Assembly (NCBI GenBank): GCA_017623675.1
Contig: JAGAOO010000053.1
Coordinates: 1-63,250 of the forward strand
DNA length: 63,250 nt
From: Lachnospiraceae bacterium
Lineage (GTDB): Bacteria; Bacillota; Clostridia; Lachnospirales; Lachnospiraceae
Direction of reading: 5' to 3'
The first letter of the stretch is position 1; the number at the start of each line of letters is the position of its first letter. The notes below the pieces were generated by a model. It saw only the letters and a list, made by a program, of their open reading frames with translations. It was not told the DNA's origin and searched no databases. This document shows, piece after piece, positions 19,490 through 27,441 of the stretch. The position numbers were made by a program, and so were the translations under genes.

Positions 19490-20206
19490 ATGAATATGAA
19501 AGAGTTACAACGAAAAGCAAAGCAATTGAATATTCATTTGTCAGAAAAACAGTTGGAGCAGTTTCAGATGTACTATGAAATGCTGGTTGAAAAGAATAAG
19601 GTTATGAATCTGACTGCCATAACGGAATATGATGAAGTGATTAACAAGCATTTTATGGATAGTATTCTGCTTGGGGGAATTATGGATTTGAGTGGAAATC
19701 TCAACCTTGTGGATGTTGGAACTGGCGCCGGATTTCCGGGAATTCCATTGAAAATAGCGTTTCCGAAATTGAAGGTAACTCTGTTAGATTCCTTGAATAA
19801 GCGAGTGAAATTCCTTAATGAAGTAATAGAAGCTTTGGAGTTAACAGGCATAGAGGCAATCCATGCAAGAGCCGAAGAGGGTGGACAGAATCCTGTCTTA
19901 CGGGAACAATTTGATTTATGTGTTTCCCGGGCAGTTGCCAATCTTTCCACATTAAGTGAATACTGTCTGCCATTTGTTAAGAAGTCGGGATATTTTATTT
20001 CTTATAAGTCGTCTCAGATTCAGGAGGAGCTGGAGCAGTCAGGAAAGGCTGTTAAGATTCTGGGTGGAAAGCTTCAGGAAGTAAAGTCTGTTTGTTTACC
20101 GGAAACGGATATTGTACGTCAGTTTGTTGTGATTCAGAAGGTTGGGCAGACTCCAAAGGGATATCCGAGAAAAGCCGGAACCGCTTCGAAAAATCCGATT
20201 TTATAA
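19490..20206 (+). CDS. rsmG: 16S rRNA (guanine-527-N7)-methyltransferase RsmG
   Basis: 238 residues with SAM-binding motif VDVGTGAGFPGIPLKI (about 75-90) and the SRAVANLSTLSEYCLPFVKKSG region. It methylates G527 of 16S rRNA; loss gives low-level streptomycin resistance in other bacteria. It starts 4 nt after mnmG and is the last gene of the operon, ending in the bidirectional terminator. Confidence 0.95.
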   Translation: MNMKELQRKAKQLNIHLSEKQLEQFQMYYEMLVEKNKVMNLTAITEYDEVINKHFMDSILLGGIMDLSGNLNLVDVGTGAGFPGIPLKIAFPKLKVTLLDSLNKRVKFLNEVIEALELTGIEAIHARAEEGGQNPVLREQFDLCVSRAVANLSTLSEYCLPFVKKSGYFISYKSSQIQEELEQSGKAVKILGGKLQEVKSVCLPETDIVRQFVVIQKVGQTPKGYPRKAGTASKNPIL

Positions 20207-20242
20207 ACGAAAAAACACTGAGTGTTCAGTGTTTTTTTCGTT
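20206..20242. terminator. bidirectional terminator between rsmG and the exonuclease gene
   Basis: Stem AACGAAAAAACACTGA / TCAGTGTTTTTTTCGTT with a GTGT loop, T-rich in both directions. The minus-strand exonuclease stop codon (20226-20228) lies inside the stem. Confidence 0.85.
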
Positions 20243-21170
20243 TTTCTCTTCTTTTTTCCCGTAACTCTGCCTGACGGGTTCGAATATCTTCAACTTCAGA
20301 TTTTGTAATAGGTGTAATTTTCTTAATAGTAAATAGCTTTCCCGAATTAGAGGTTTTAATTTTAATGACACCCTTTTGATATCCATGATACCAACAATGA
20401 CCTACACTTACAAAAGAGGATGGGTTATAAGAAAACCATTTGATTTTCTTGGAAATCTTTCGCTTACATTTATAGCATCGAAATGAATTAATGTCTTTGT
20501 CTTCCATAATTTCTGCCCGCTGCTCAAAGCCTCTGGAAATATGCTCCGAGTAGGTTCGATGAAATGCGTGTATTTCACTTTCTTTATCCTTTGGTTCATG
20601 ATAACAATCATATGAATATTGATCATTCAGGTGTTTCTTTGATAATTTCTGAAATACAAGAGCTGTATATCTGGCATCATTAATTGCAGTATGGAATTCT
20701 TCTTCTATTGGGAGATTTAATGCAGCTACTGCTTTTTCTAATTTACAGGAACCTAAGTCTTCATAATATTCTGCAAAAATAGATTGAATATTATAATACT
20801 TAAATGGTTCAGAAAACTTGTTCATGTAGTAGTAGTCCATGTTTTTTTGGAGCTGTACCAAATCCCCGGTACCCCATGTACCAAACACATAATCTGCGCC
20901 ACACCATTTCATAAAATCCCGGCATACCATATCAAAAGGACGACCGGTTCGCAGATAAGTCTCATCATAATTTAACATTTGACGGACATGATTGTGAAGG
21001 TATTTATAGATTCTAGGTTTTACAATGCTGCTGAATTCATCTACGATCTCGAAGGAATCATTTAATTTTACTGCCCCAATTTCAATAATTTCAAAAGGGA
21101 TTCTTGGATTCTCGAATTCAGGTCCTCTAGGACACTGATTCCACTCTAAGTCAAAAATGATATAATTCAT
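20226..21170 (-). CDS. DEDDh 3'-5' exonuclease
   Basis: 314 residues. The exonuclease fold shows DEDDh residues: IIFDLEWNQ (Asp7, Glu9) at the start, an Asp in the YVFGTWGTGDLVQL segment, and HTAINDARYTALVFQKL (His and Asp) near residue 160. About 100 C-terminal residues follow the catalytic domain and include a CYKCKRKI zinc-knuckle-like pair of cysteines. It resembles KapD/exonuclease-family proteins annotated in Firmicutes. RNA or DNA as substrate cannot be decided. Convergent with rsmG; 25 nt downstream of the coiled-coil membrane protein gene. No clear SD. Confidence 0.82.
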   Translation of the reverse strand: MNYIIFDLEWNQCPRGPEFENPRIPFEIIEIGAVKLNDSFEIVDEFSSIVKPRIYKYLHNHVRQMLNYDETYLRTGRPFDMVCRDFMKWCGADYVFGTWGTGDLVQLQKNMDYYYMNKFSEPFKYYNIQSIFAEYYEDLGSCKLEKAVAALNLPIEEEFHTAINDARYTALVFQKLSKKHLNDQYSYDCYHEPKDKESEIHAFHRTYSEHISRGFEQRAEIMEDKDINSFRCYKCKRKISKKIKWFSYNPSSFVSVGHCWYHGYQKGVIKIKTSNSGKLFTIKKITPITKSEVEDIRTRQAELREKRREKRKKH

Positions 21171-21195
21171 ATTTTTTTGCTTGCATGTACATTAG

Positions 21196-21762
21196 TTATG
21201 AAGGCATTCTTGTAACCTTGGAACTGCTGATTTCTCCTTCCAAAGATTGGTGAATCTTGTGTAATGTTTCATTTGCCTCAGTAGTGGCAAGCTTGTTGTC
21301 ACCGGAAAGCTGAACTACCTGCTTGGTGATGCGGTCATTACTATTCACAACACGTACCATATTCTCCTGATTCTTTTTCATAATAAGCTTTGTGCAAAGC
21401 TTTTGCTGCTCTACTAATTCGTTATTCAAACGGATGTTATCTGCTTTTAACTCTGCAACCGTAGCAATTAATTCTTCCATCTTCTGGTTCATGGAAAGTT
21501 CTTCTCTCTTTGCAACAGAATAAAGCCCTTTTTCTACCTTCGCTAATTCATTTTGTTTATCCAAAGACCGATTAGCGATTTCATCCACCTTACGAATAAT
21601 ACTATCCACTAAGAAATAAGTATCTGTAACGACAATCAATCCAAAAGCTATAATTAATTCTAAGCGTTCCGGCATGGTTGCCACCAAATAAATCATTGTC
21701 ATTAATGCTGCCATCATGGCAACTGAGCTAATTAATAAATTGGTTTTAATTTTCTGTTTCAT
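21196..21762 (-). CDS. membrane-anchored coiled-coil protein, unknown
   Basis: 188 residues. Two N-terminal membrane helices (about 8-28 and 35-55) are followed by a long charged helical region (60-165) with heptad-like repeats (KMEELIATVAELKADNIRLNNELVEQQ). The C-terminus is short and unstructured. The layout suggests a small inner-membrane scaffold with a cytoplasmic coiled coil. I do not recognise a family. Its upstream region contains tandem ~17-nt repeats (21857-21936). Confidence 0.65.
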   Translation of the reverse strand: MKQKIKTNLLISSVAMMAALMTMIYLVATMPERLELIIAFGLIVVTDTYFLVDSIIRKVDEIANRSLDKQNELAKVEKGLYSVAKREELSMNQKMEELIATVAELKADNIRLNNELVEQQKLCTKLIMKKNQENMVRVVNSNDRITKQVVQLSGDNKLATTEANETLHKIHQSLEGEISSSKVTRMPS

Positions 21763-21856
21763 GTTCCATCTCTCACTTCTATGTATAGTTTATTGATTCT
21801 ATGTCGTCCAAACTCGCTGTTTTTATCATAGCACATTTCATAAATGATTACAAGAA

Positions 21857-21936
21857 ATAGCAAAAATGAAAAACATAGCAAAAATGAAAATATAGCAAAA
21901 TGGAAAACTTTAATATTGTAGCAAAAAATAAAAACG
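21857..21936. repeat. four short direct repeats (~17 bp)
   Basis: Copies of ATAGCAAAAATGAAAAM at 21857, 21875, 21892 and, diverged, 21919. The first three are head-to-tail. They sit 95-175 bp upstream of the start of the minus-strand gene at 21762, in a 210-bp gap without genes. Confidence 0.7.
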
Positions 21937-21968
21937 CCGAAATTCTCATTTTGAGAAAAATCGGCGTT
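21933..21968 (-). terminator. terminator of tRNA-Arg
   Basis: Inverted repeat AACGCCGA...TCGGCGTT enclosing TTCTCA/TGAGAA; on the minus strand it is followed by TTTATTTTTT. Confidence 0.75.
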
Positions 21969-21972
21969 GCTA

Positions 21973-22046
21973 CGTCCCCGAGAGGAGTCGAACCTCCGGC
22001 CTACTGCTTAGGAGGCAGTCGCTCTATCCTACTGAGCTACGAGGAC
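21973..22046 (-). tRNA. tRNA-Arg(CCU)
   Basis: A 74-nt minus-strand cloverleaf: acceptor GTCCTCG/CGGGGAC, D arm GCTCAGTAGGATAGAGC, anticodon stem ACTGC/GCAGT with loop CTCCTAA (anticodon CCT), T arm GGAGG TTCGACT CCTCT. CCA is not encoded. It decodes AGG. Confidence 0.96.
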
Positions 22047-22094
22047 ATAATGAGATATATGATTTCAACTGTGATTTAGAAGAAATCCTTACTT

Positions 22095-22123
22095 ATTTTA
22101 TGAAAAAAATGTGCAACCGTCAA
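22095..22123 (-). promoter_or_regulatory. tRNA-Arg promoter
   Basis: Minus strand: -35 TTGACG (22118-22123), 17-nt spacer, -10 TAAAAT (22095-22100), about 45 nt upstream of the tRNA. Confidence 0.7.
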
Positions 22124-22179
22124 GGCATACTTGGAATTATCGAAAACACTTTTAAAATGTTTTTCATACATTTCAAAAA

Positions 22180-23058
22180 CTATGGAAGATATACATATCC
22201 TTGTACCCATACACTTCCCTTGAATCGCCTGCCAATTGCCGGTTCACCAAGAAGGTCTATGGCATTTATCATAATGTCAATGGGAATTTCATTTACATCC
22301 ACCAAAAGCTGATACATGGTTTCTCCTGTTATAGGGTTCTTCAATGTATGCAGGTCTTGGATGGTTCCCATGATGGAATACTGTTCGCTGTTGACTCCGT
22401 AAGGTATAAAGCTAGAATCAACAATAGAATAGAGGTCTTCGTTTTTGGCACGTTTGGAGATGGTAGAATACAAATCAATATCCTCCAGGGTTAAGCTTTC
22501 AATGGCTTCGGTATCGCCTTCCTTGGCTGCTGCAATCATGCGGTTACGGTTTTTCTGGCTACGCTTTTCCAGTTGAATTTGTTCTTCGTCTTTATCAATG
22601 CCAAGAAGAATTCTTCCTTCTGTAGAGAGTCCGCCATATGTTACTTGATTTAATGGCCGATTGTATTCATTGGACCATTTATTTCGGACATAGTCTGTAA
22701 TATTTTGCAGAAAGAAAATAAGAGGAATTCCAATGTTAGTATTTTCACTGACTCCGGCATATGCTTCCTTATCAGAATGGGGTTCGATAATAATACTATC
22801 TTCCCATTTTGTTGCAGTTCCTATAACGTAAGGAAAATAATGTTCTAAAATCAGGTTATTATCCTCATCATATTCACCGACTGCACTGATTCCATAGGAT
22901 TCTCCAAATTCTCTGGATATCTGAACCAGTGATGTATTGGCACCGATTGTAGTAATCGAGCGATTTGTCGGATGAGATGTAATGTCTTTTAGCAATTCAT
23001 TTATCTGTTTTAAATTGTGCAGTTTACTAAAGCCGATGGCTCGTAAATATTGATGCAT
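22180..23058 (-). CDS. DUF3881 family protein
   Basis: 292 residues, no signal peptide or membrane helix. The N-terminus MHQYLRAIGFSKLHNL and the block around ISREFGESYGISAVGEYDED resemble the Clostridia-specific DUF3881 family, whose function is unknown. It follows the parA-parB-DUF4446 genes on the same strand with a 72-nt gap, so it may be cotranscribed with the chromosome partition genes. Assigned from memory of the family, not from a search. Confidence 0.65.
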   Translation of the reverse strand: MHQYLRAIGFSKLHNLKQINELLKDITSHPTNRSITTIGANTSLVQISREFGESYGISAVGEYDEDNNLILEHYFPYVIGTATKWEDSIIIEPHSDKEAYAGVSENTNIGIPLIFFLQNITDYVRNKWSNEYNRPLNQVTYGGLSTEGRILLGIDKDEEQIQLEKRSQKNRNRMIAAAKEGDTEAIESLTLEDIDLYSTISKRAKNEDLYSIVDSSFIPYGVNSEQYSIMGTIQDLHTLKNPITGETMYQLLVDVNEIPIDIMINAIDLLGEPAIGRRFKGSVWVQGYVYLP

Positions 23059-23130
23059 ATTTTCAACTCCAATTCATGATAGGATACTGGATTACTTCTA
23101 ATTTGAAAGTCGGGATATGGTGGAAAATCA

Positions 23131-23646
23131 TTAATCAGCCAGTGGATCTTTCATATTGACTGCATTTTTCAAGGCTTGTTTCTCTTCCTCAGACAAGGCA
23201 ATATAAGATTCTCCATGTATAATTTCTTTAATATAGGTATAGCAACCTTCTCGGCTGTGCATGCAGTTAATGATAAAACCACTGTTGCGATCCGTTAATA
23301 AAGCAAGGGCAAAACTTAAGGTGCCGCCCATTTCTTTAAATGCATCGTATTTTACCATTCCTACTTTGCTGAAAGAAGAACGAAATTGTCGTTTTAAATT
23401 CTTGATTTCAATTGCATGTTGCTCAGCAATTTTCTGCATGATATCCAACTCACCAAATCGCTCATAGATTACCTGTTCTAATTCTTCCCCGTTTTTTCCT
23501 TTCATAAATTTCTGGTAACGGGTATTTAATTTCTTGTTTTGAATAATAAGTATTATAACCGTTATCAATAAAGCGATTACTAAAACAAAGAGGGCAATAA
23601 CAATGTAGCCTATATCGATTCCCAGATTGTCAAATATTGAACTCAT
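23131..23646 (-). CDS. DUF4446 family membrane protein
   Basis: 171 residues. One N-terminal membrane helix (about 12-36) is followed by a coiled region and a conserved globular part with KVGMVKYDAFKEMGGTLSFALALLTDRNSGFI, the hallmark of DUF4446 proteins. Family function is unknown. It starts 16 nt after parB with a strong SD (AAGGAGG), and members of this family are often found beside parAB in Firmicutes, so a link to origin segregation or the membrane is possible. Confidence 0.8.
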   Translation of the reverse strand: MSSIFDNLGIDIGYIVIALFVLVIALLITVIILIIQNKKLNTRYQKFMKGKNGEELEQVIYERFGELDIMQKIAEQHAIEIKNLKRQFRSSFSKVGMVKYDAFKEMGGTLSFALALLTDRNSGFIINCMHSREGCYTYIKEIIHGESYIALSEEEKQALKNAVNMKDPLAD

Positions 23647-23662
23647 TTGTGGCCTCCTTATA

Positions 23663-24613
23663 TTACTTTTGAATTTCTTTCAATTTATCAACTAAAGCAT
23701 CCAACTCTTCACTGGAATAATATTCAATTTCGATTTTACCCTTTTCGTTGGATTTGGCTTTAATTGTTACCTTGCTTCCGAGAATTTCTTTTAAGCGTTC
23801 TTCGGTATCGGTGTAAAGGTATTTATATGCCAATTCTTCTGATTCCTTTTTCGGTTTAGGGTCACTGTTTAACTTCTTGACTAAGGCTTCAGTTTGACGA
23901 ACACTCAGGCTTTCATCAAATACTTTGCAGGCAATTTCATATTGTAAATCAGGGTCTTCAATCGAAATTAAAGTTCTTGCATGTCCACTGCTCAATTTAT
24001 CTTCTATAACCATTTGCTGAACTTTTTCACATAACTTCAACAAACGCATGGAATTGGTAATGGCAGTACGGCTTTTCGAAACCCGCTCAGCAACTTCATC
24101 CTGTTTGAGTGAAAATTCCTGAATTAATCTTTGATAGGCAAGTGCTTCTTCAATTGGATTCAGATTCTCACGCTGAATATTTTCAATTAAAGATATTTCA
24201 ACGATTTCCTGATCGGTATAATCGCGAATAATGACCGGCACTTCTTTTAAACCTGCCATTCGAGCAGCACGCCAACGACGTTCACCGGCAATAATTTCAT
24301 AATAACCATTTTTCGGTGTGACTACAATGGGTTGAATAATACCGAATTCTTTTATGGATTCCGATAATTCTTGTAGAGGATCCTCTTCAAAAAAGCGGCG
24401 TGGTTGGTTTGGATTTGGCTCCAACTCCGTAATCTTTAATGTCTTTTCTACTTCCTTAATGACTTCCTTTACTTCATCCTGTGATTTTGAAGATTTTTTC
24501 TTGGATTGTCCGTTTGTGGATTTTGATTCTGTATTGTATTCAACTTCGGCTTCCCTTACCTCGGTTGGAATTAATGAAGCCAAACCTCTTCCGAGTCCTC
24601 TTTTCTGTGCCAT
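23663..24613 (-). CDS. parB: chromosome partitioning protein ParB (Spo0J-like)
   Basis: About 316 residues. The N-terminal KRGLGRGLASLIP peptide matches the ParA-stimulating peptide. The CTP-binding ParB domain carries GERRWRAARMAGLKEVPVI and ENIQRENLNPIEEA; the helix-turn-helix that reads parS (KQDEVAERVSKSRTAITNSMRLL) and a C-terminal dimerisation region follow. It loads at the three parS sites 25490-25648. An in-frame ATG exists 30 nt upstream, but AGGAGG stands 9 nt before the ATG at 24613, so I use that start. Confidence 0.96.
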   Translation of the reverse strand: MAQKRGLGRGLASLIPTEVREAEVEYNTESKSTNGQSKKKSSKSQDEVKEVIKEVEKTLKITELEPNPNQPRRFFEEDPLQELSESIKEFGIIQPIVVTPKNGYYEIIAGERRWRAARMAGLKEVPVIIRDYTDQEIVEISLIENIQRENLNPIEEALAYQRLIQEFSLKQDEVAERVSKSRTAITNSMRLLKLCEKVQQMVIEDKLSSGHARTLISIEDPDLQYEIACKVFDESLSVRQTEALVKKLNSDPKPKKESEELAYKYLYTDTEERLKEILGSKVTIKAKSNEKGKIEIEYYSSEELDALVDKLKEIQK

Positions 24614-24635
24614 TTTATAAAACCTCCTGTTCAAT

Positions 24636-25400
24636 CTATCCAATATTTGTTATTACTTCATCTGCTAATAATCGATAGCTTTCTGCTCCGGCTGATCGAG
24701 CATCATATAAATTGATTGGCAAGCCGTGACTTGGTGCTTCCGCAAGCCGTACATTTCTTGGAATGATAGTTTTGTATATGTTCTGTTTTAGGGTGTCCTT
24801 AACATTCTCAACAACTTGAAGGGATAGGTTCGTTCTGGAATCATACATGGTAAATACCACACCTTCTATGGTCAAGTTAGTGTTCAATTTCTTTTGAATT
24901 AATTCAATCGTATAAATCAATTGAGATAGACCGTCCAAAGCAAAGAATTCACATTGGATTGGGACAAGAACCGTGTCAGCGGCAGTCATGGAGTTAACGG
25001 TTAATAATCCAAGAGCAGGTGGACAGTCAATAATAATAAAATCAAATTTGTCTCGGATTTTATCTAAATTTTGTTTTAATATGTATTGCATGTCCGGTAT
25101 GCCTACAAATTCAACTTCGGCACCTGCCAACATACGATTCGCAGGAATTAGATTCAAGTCAGGTATAACATTAATTAACATGCATTCACCAATGTTGCAT
25201 TCATCACACATGACATCATAAATTGTGTAATCCAAAGTATTTTTGTCAACACCAAGACCGGTAGTCATATTTCCCTGAGGATCCATATCTACAGCCAGTA
25301 CCTTTAGACCTTTTTCAGCGATGCAAGCTGCAAGATTGATGGCAGTTGTTGTTTTGCCGACTCCACCCTTTTGGTTTGCAATTGCAATAATTCTTCCCAT
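24636..25400 (-). CDS. parA: chromosome partitioning ATPase ParA (Soj)
   Basis: 254 residues. Deviant Walker [16 protein letters not shown] at the N-terminus, Walker A' VDMDPQGN, and Walker [11 protein letters not shown]. No N-terminal DNA-binding extension, so it is the chromosomal Soj type. It works with ParB and parS in origin segregation and in control of DnaA. It lies 22 nt upstream of parB, and a parS site lies in its promoter region. Confidence 0.96.
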   Translation of the reverse strand: MGRIIAIANQKGGVGKTTTAINLAACIAEKGLKVLAVDMDPQGNMTTGLGVDKNTLDYTIYDVMCDECNIGECMLINVIPDLNLIPANRMLAGAEVEFVGIPDMQYILKQNLDKIRDKFDFIIIDCPPALGLLTVNSMTAADTVLVPIQCEFFALDGLSQLIYTIELIQKKLNTNLTIEGVVFTMYDSRTNLSLQVVENVKDTLKQNIYKTIIPRNVRLAEAPSHGLPINLYDARSAGAESYRLLADEVITNIG

Positions 25401-25452
25401 AACGACGCCTCCTGCGTTTTCATATTCTCTAATATCTTATTATTCTTTTGAT

Positions 25453-25458
25453 AGTATA
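25453..25458 (-). promoter_or_regulatory. parAB promoter -10 element
   Basis: Minus strand TATACT with TGG upstream (extended -10) at 25453-25458. No good -35 is visible. The parS site at 25490-25505 lies only ~30 bp upstream, so ParB could repress this promoter. Confidence 0.45.
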
Positions 25459-25489
25459 CCATTAAATTTCTTATCTATCTACAAAAAAA

Positions 25490-25505
25490 TGTTTCACGTG
25501 AAACA
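25490..25505. promoter_or_regulatory. parS site 1
   Basis: Perfect 16-bp palindrome TGTTTCACGTGAAACA, the universal Spo0J/ParB binding site. Confidence 0.95.
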
Positions 25506-25590
25506 TTTTATGAAAAATGTAATTTTTGTGGTAGAAAAACTGATTTTGGATTTAAGCATATAAAATTATCGATATGTAAATATAGACAAA

Positions 25591-25606
25591 CGTTTCACGT
25601 GAAACA
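25591..25606. promoter_or_regulatory. parS site 2
   Basis: CGTTTCACGTGAAACA, identical to the parS consensus except for the first base. Confidence 0.9.
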
Positions 25607-25632
25607 TTATTTGCAAATTGAAAACACAACAA

Positions 25633-25648
25633 TGTTTCACGTGAAACA
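25633..25648. promoter_or_regulatory. parS site 3
   Basis: Perfect TGTTTCACGTGAAACA. Three sites within 160 bp form one loading zone about 12.5 kb from oriC. Confidence 0.95.
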
Positions 25649-25705
25649 TTAAGAGGGAAGAAATGAAATAGAAAGAAATAAGTATTAGTAACCCAACTAT
25701 CCCTG

Positions 25706-25714
25706 TGATATAAT
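25706..25714 (+). promoter_or_regulatory. extended -10 promoter before the structured repeat
   Basis: TGATATAAT (extended -10 at 25706-25714) without a clear -35. It would transcribe the structured repeat 25725-25964 as a ~260-nt leader of the GNAT gene. Confidence 0.5.
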
Positions 25715-25724
25715 GAACGCATAA

Positions 25725-25964
25725 GCATGAACGCAGTGACGCAGAACCATCCACTGATTGCTTGCAAGCAAGTGGATGGTCAAGGCACTATGTGAGTGCA
25801 ACGAACACCGAGAGCGCGAGGCGGGCGAGGTGAGCGTTCATGCGAGGAAGAGACGCAAGGTCGAAAGGCAAGCACTGACTGCTGGCAGGCAAGTGCTTGG
25901 CAGAGAGCTTATGAGAGTGCAACGAACACCGAGTTTGCGGAGCGAACGAGGTGAGCGTTCATGC
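25725..25964 (+). repeat. tandem pair of structured repeat units (family A)
   Basis: Two ~120-bp imperfect units (25725-25843 and 25834-25964), G+C-richer than the surroundings. GCATGAACGC at 25725 pairs with GCGTTCATGC at 25834-25843 and again at 25955-25964. Each unit holds a hairpin with a conserved TGA bulge but a different stem sequence (25747-25779; CAAGCAC/GTGCTTG in unit 2). A shared tail follows: ...GCAACGAACACCGA, a small stem-loop, GAGGTGAGCGTTCATGC. Stem changes that keep pairing argue for a functional fold. No protein is expected: the reading frame through it is open by chance. Confidence 0.7.
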
Positions 25965-25994
25965 AACCTACTAATTATACGAAGGAGAAAACAA

Positions 25995-26420
25995 ATGTTG
26001 AACTTTGTTACAACGGATTATCTGACAGATGGTGCAAGAATGATTCGGGAAGAAGTGTTTGTAAAAGAACAAAAATTCTGTGATGAGTTTGATGATATAG
26101 ATAATGAAGCCTGCTGCATGACTGTTTATGAAGAGGAATTACCAATTGCGTGTTGTAGATTCTTTAAGGGGCATGAACAAGATGAATATGTATTGGGGCG
26201 ATTAGCAATTTTAAAAAGTTATCGGGGAAAAGGTTTAGGTGAAGAAATAATTCGGCAAGTAGAAAAAATAGTAATGGAAATGGGTGGAAAGAAACTGTCC
26301 TTATCAGCCCAAGTACGAGCAAAAGGATTTTATGAAAAACAGGGTTTTCAAGAACAAGGAAACATTTATTATGAAGAATATTGCAAGCATATTCATATGG
26401 TGAAGAAACTGGTAAGTTGA
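25995..26420 (+). CDS. GNAT family N-acetyltransferase
   Basis: About 141 residues with the GNAT acetyl-CoA motif LAILKSYRGKGLGEEIIRQVE (about 70-90) and the C-terminal motif AKGFYEKQGFQEQG. It resembles YjcF/ElaA-type small acetyltransferases with unknown substrate. The frame is open upstream to 25758, but that part overlaps the structured repeat. GAAGGAG (25981-25987) precedes the ATG at 25995, which fits the normal family length, so I start there. Confidence 0.85.
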   Translation: MLNFVTTDYLTDGARMIREEVFVKEQKFCDEFDDIDNEACCMTVYEEELPIACCRFFKGHEQDEYVLGRLAILKSYRGKGLGEEIIRQVEKIVMEMGGKKLSLSAQVRAKGFYEKQGFQEQGNIYYEEYCKHIHMVKKLVS

Positions 26421-26485
26421 CAAAATAGAAATTTGAATAAATGCAATAATAGAAAGCAATAAAAGATAGTTAAGGAGCCTGCACA

Positions 26486-27037
26486 ATGGAATTGAAAAAA
26501 GGACGTCCGGTTAATACAACCGGAAGACTGGAACGAGAAATAAAAGTATATGATTTGTTGGATAGACTGGGAATTGAATATGAGAGAACAGATCATGAAG
26601 AAGCAAATACTATGGAAGCGTGTAATGAAATTGACCGGGTTTTGAATACAATCATATGTAAGAACTTATTTCTGTGCAACCGACAGGAAACCCAATTTTA
26701 TTTATTAATGATGCCGGGAGATAAACCATTTAAAACAAAGGATTTATCCGCACAGATTCAAAGTGCCAGATTGTCATTTGGAAAACCGGAATATATGGAG
26801 GAATTTCTACACATTAAACCGGGAGCTGTTTCTATTATGGGATTAATGAATGACACAGCCAACCGGGTACAATTGTTAATTGATAAGCCTGTGATCGAAA
26901 GTGAATATATTGGCTGCCACCCATGTGTTAGTACCTCAAGCTTAAAATTAAAAACGGAAGACGTTTTGAAAAAATTTTTACCTGCTGTGAATCATAAACC
27001 GATAATAGTTGAATTGCCAAGAGGTGAAGAATTATGA
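26486..27037 (+). CDS. YbaK/EbsC-type prolyl-tRNA editing domain protein (ProX/PrdX-like)
   Basis: 183 residues covering one YbaK/ProRS-INS fold: YERTDHEEANTMEACNEID near the N-terminus, the CKNLFLCNR strand, a FKTKDLSAQIQSARLSFG segment and the YIGCHPCVSTSSLKL loop. Relatives remove alanine mischarged on tRNA-Pro in trans. A strong SD (AAGGAG) precedes the ATG. It overlaps the next gene by 4 nt. Confidence 0.85.
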   Translation: MELKKGRPVNTTGRLEREIKVYDLLDRLGIEYERTDHEEANTMEACNEIDRVLNTIICKNLFLCNRQETQFYLLMMPGDKPFKTKDLSAQIQSARLSFGKPEYMEEFLHIKPGAVSIMGLMNDTANRVQLLIDKPVIESEYIGCHPCVSTSSLKLKTEDVLKKFLPAVNHKPIIVELPRGEEL

Positions 27038-27423
27038 GTACAATCATATATGATGCAAGACTGATAAAAACATATGAGGCATTCCTTGGATTATGTGAAT
27101 ATACAAATAAAGAAGAATCATTTATTGAAATCCTATGGCAAGGATTGATAGAAGATTCAGAACTAATGAAAGAATTTATGTATTATTTGGATAATCATGC
27201 TTTATTGGATCAAATACGCTTTGAAGGTTATGGCTTAACAGATTTATATTTTTGGAAAATGCGTGAGTATAATTACTATAGTGACTGGGGAAAGAATACG
27301 GAAGAATGTAATAAGGAAAGTTTGGTGTTAGAGACCTTCTATGCTATGGTTGATATGAAGAAGAATCCGGAGGAATACCGAAAACGATTAGGTACAGATG
27401 AAGGAATGGATCGATTTCGATAA
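27034..27423 (+). CDS. hypothetical protein
   Basis: 129 residues, acidic, no signal peptide or membrane helix, rich in Tyr, Glu and Leu, predicted mostly helical. No family recognised. Its ATGA overlap with the upstream YbaK-like gene and GAGGTGA ribosome site indicate translational coupling. The repeated aromatic segment LYFWKMREYNYYSDWG is distinctive and may form a protein-binding surface. Confidence 0.7.
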   Translation: MSTIIYDARLIKTYEAFLGLCEYTNKEESFIEILWQGLIEDSELMKEFMYYLDNHALLDQIRFEGYGLTDLYFWKMREYNYYSDWGKNTEECNKESLVLETFYAMVDMKKNPEEYRKRLGTDEGMDRFR

Positions 27424-27441
27424 AATATGTGAGGTAACGTT

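Noticed and set aside
25725-25964. CRISPR array
   Set aside because: Only two long diverged units that share inverted-repeat ends; no short regular repeats with unique spacers, and no cas genes in the window.
25758-25994. N-terminal extension of the GNAT protein
   Set aside because: The extension is the translated structured repeat; a good ribosome site and the normal family length support the start at 25995.
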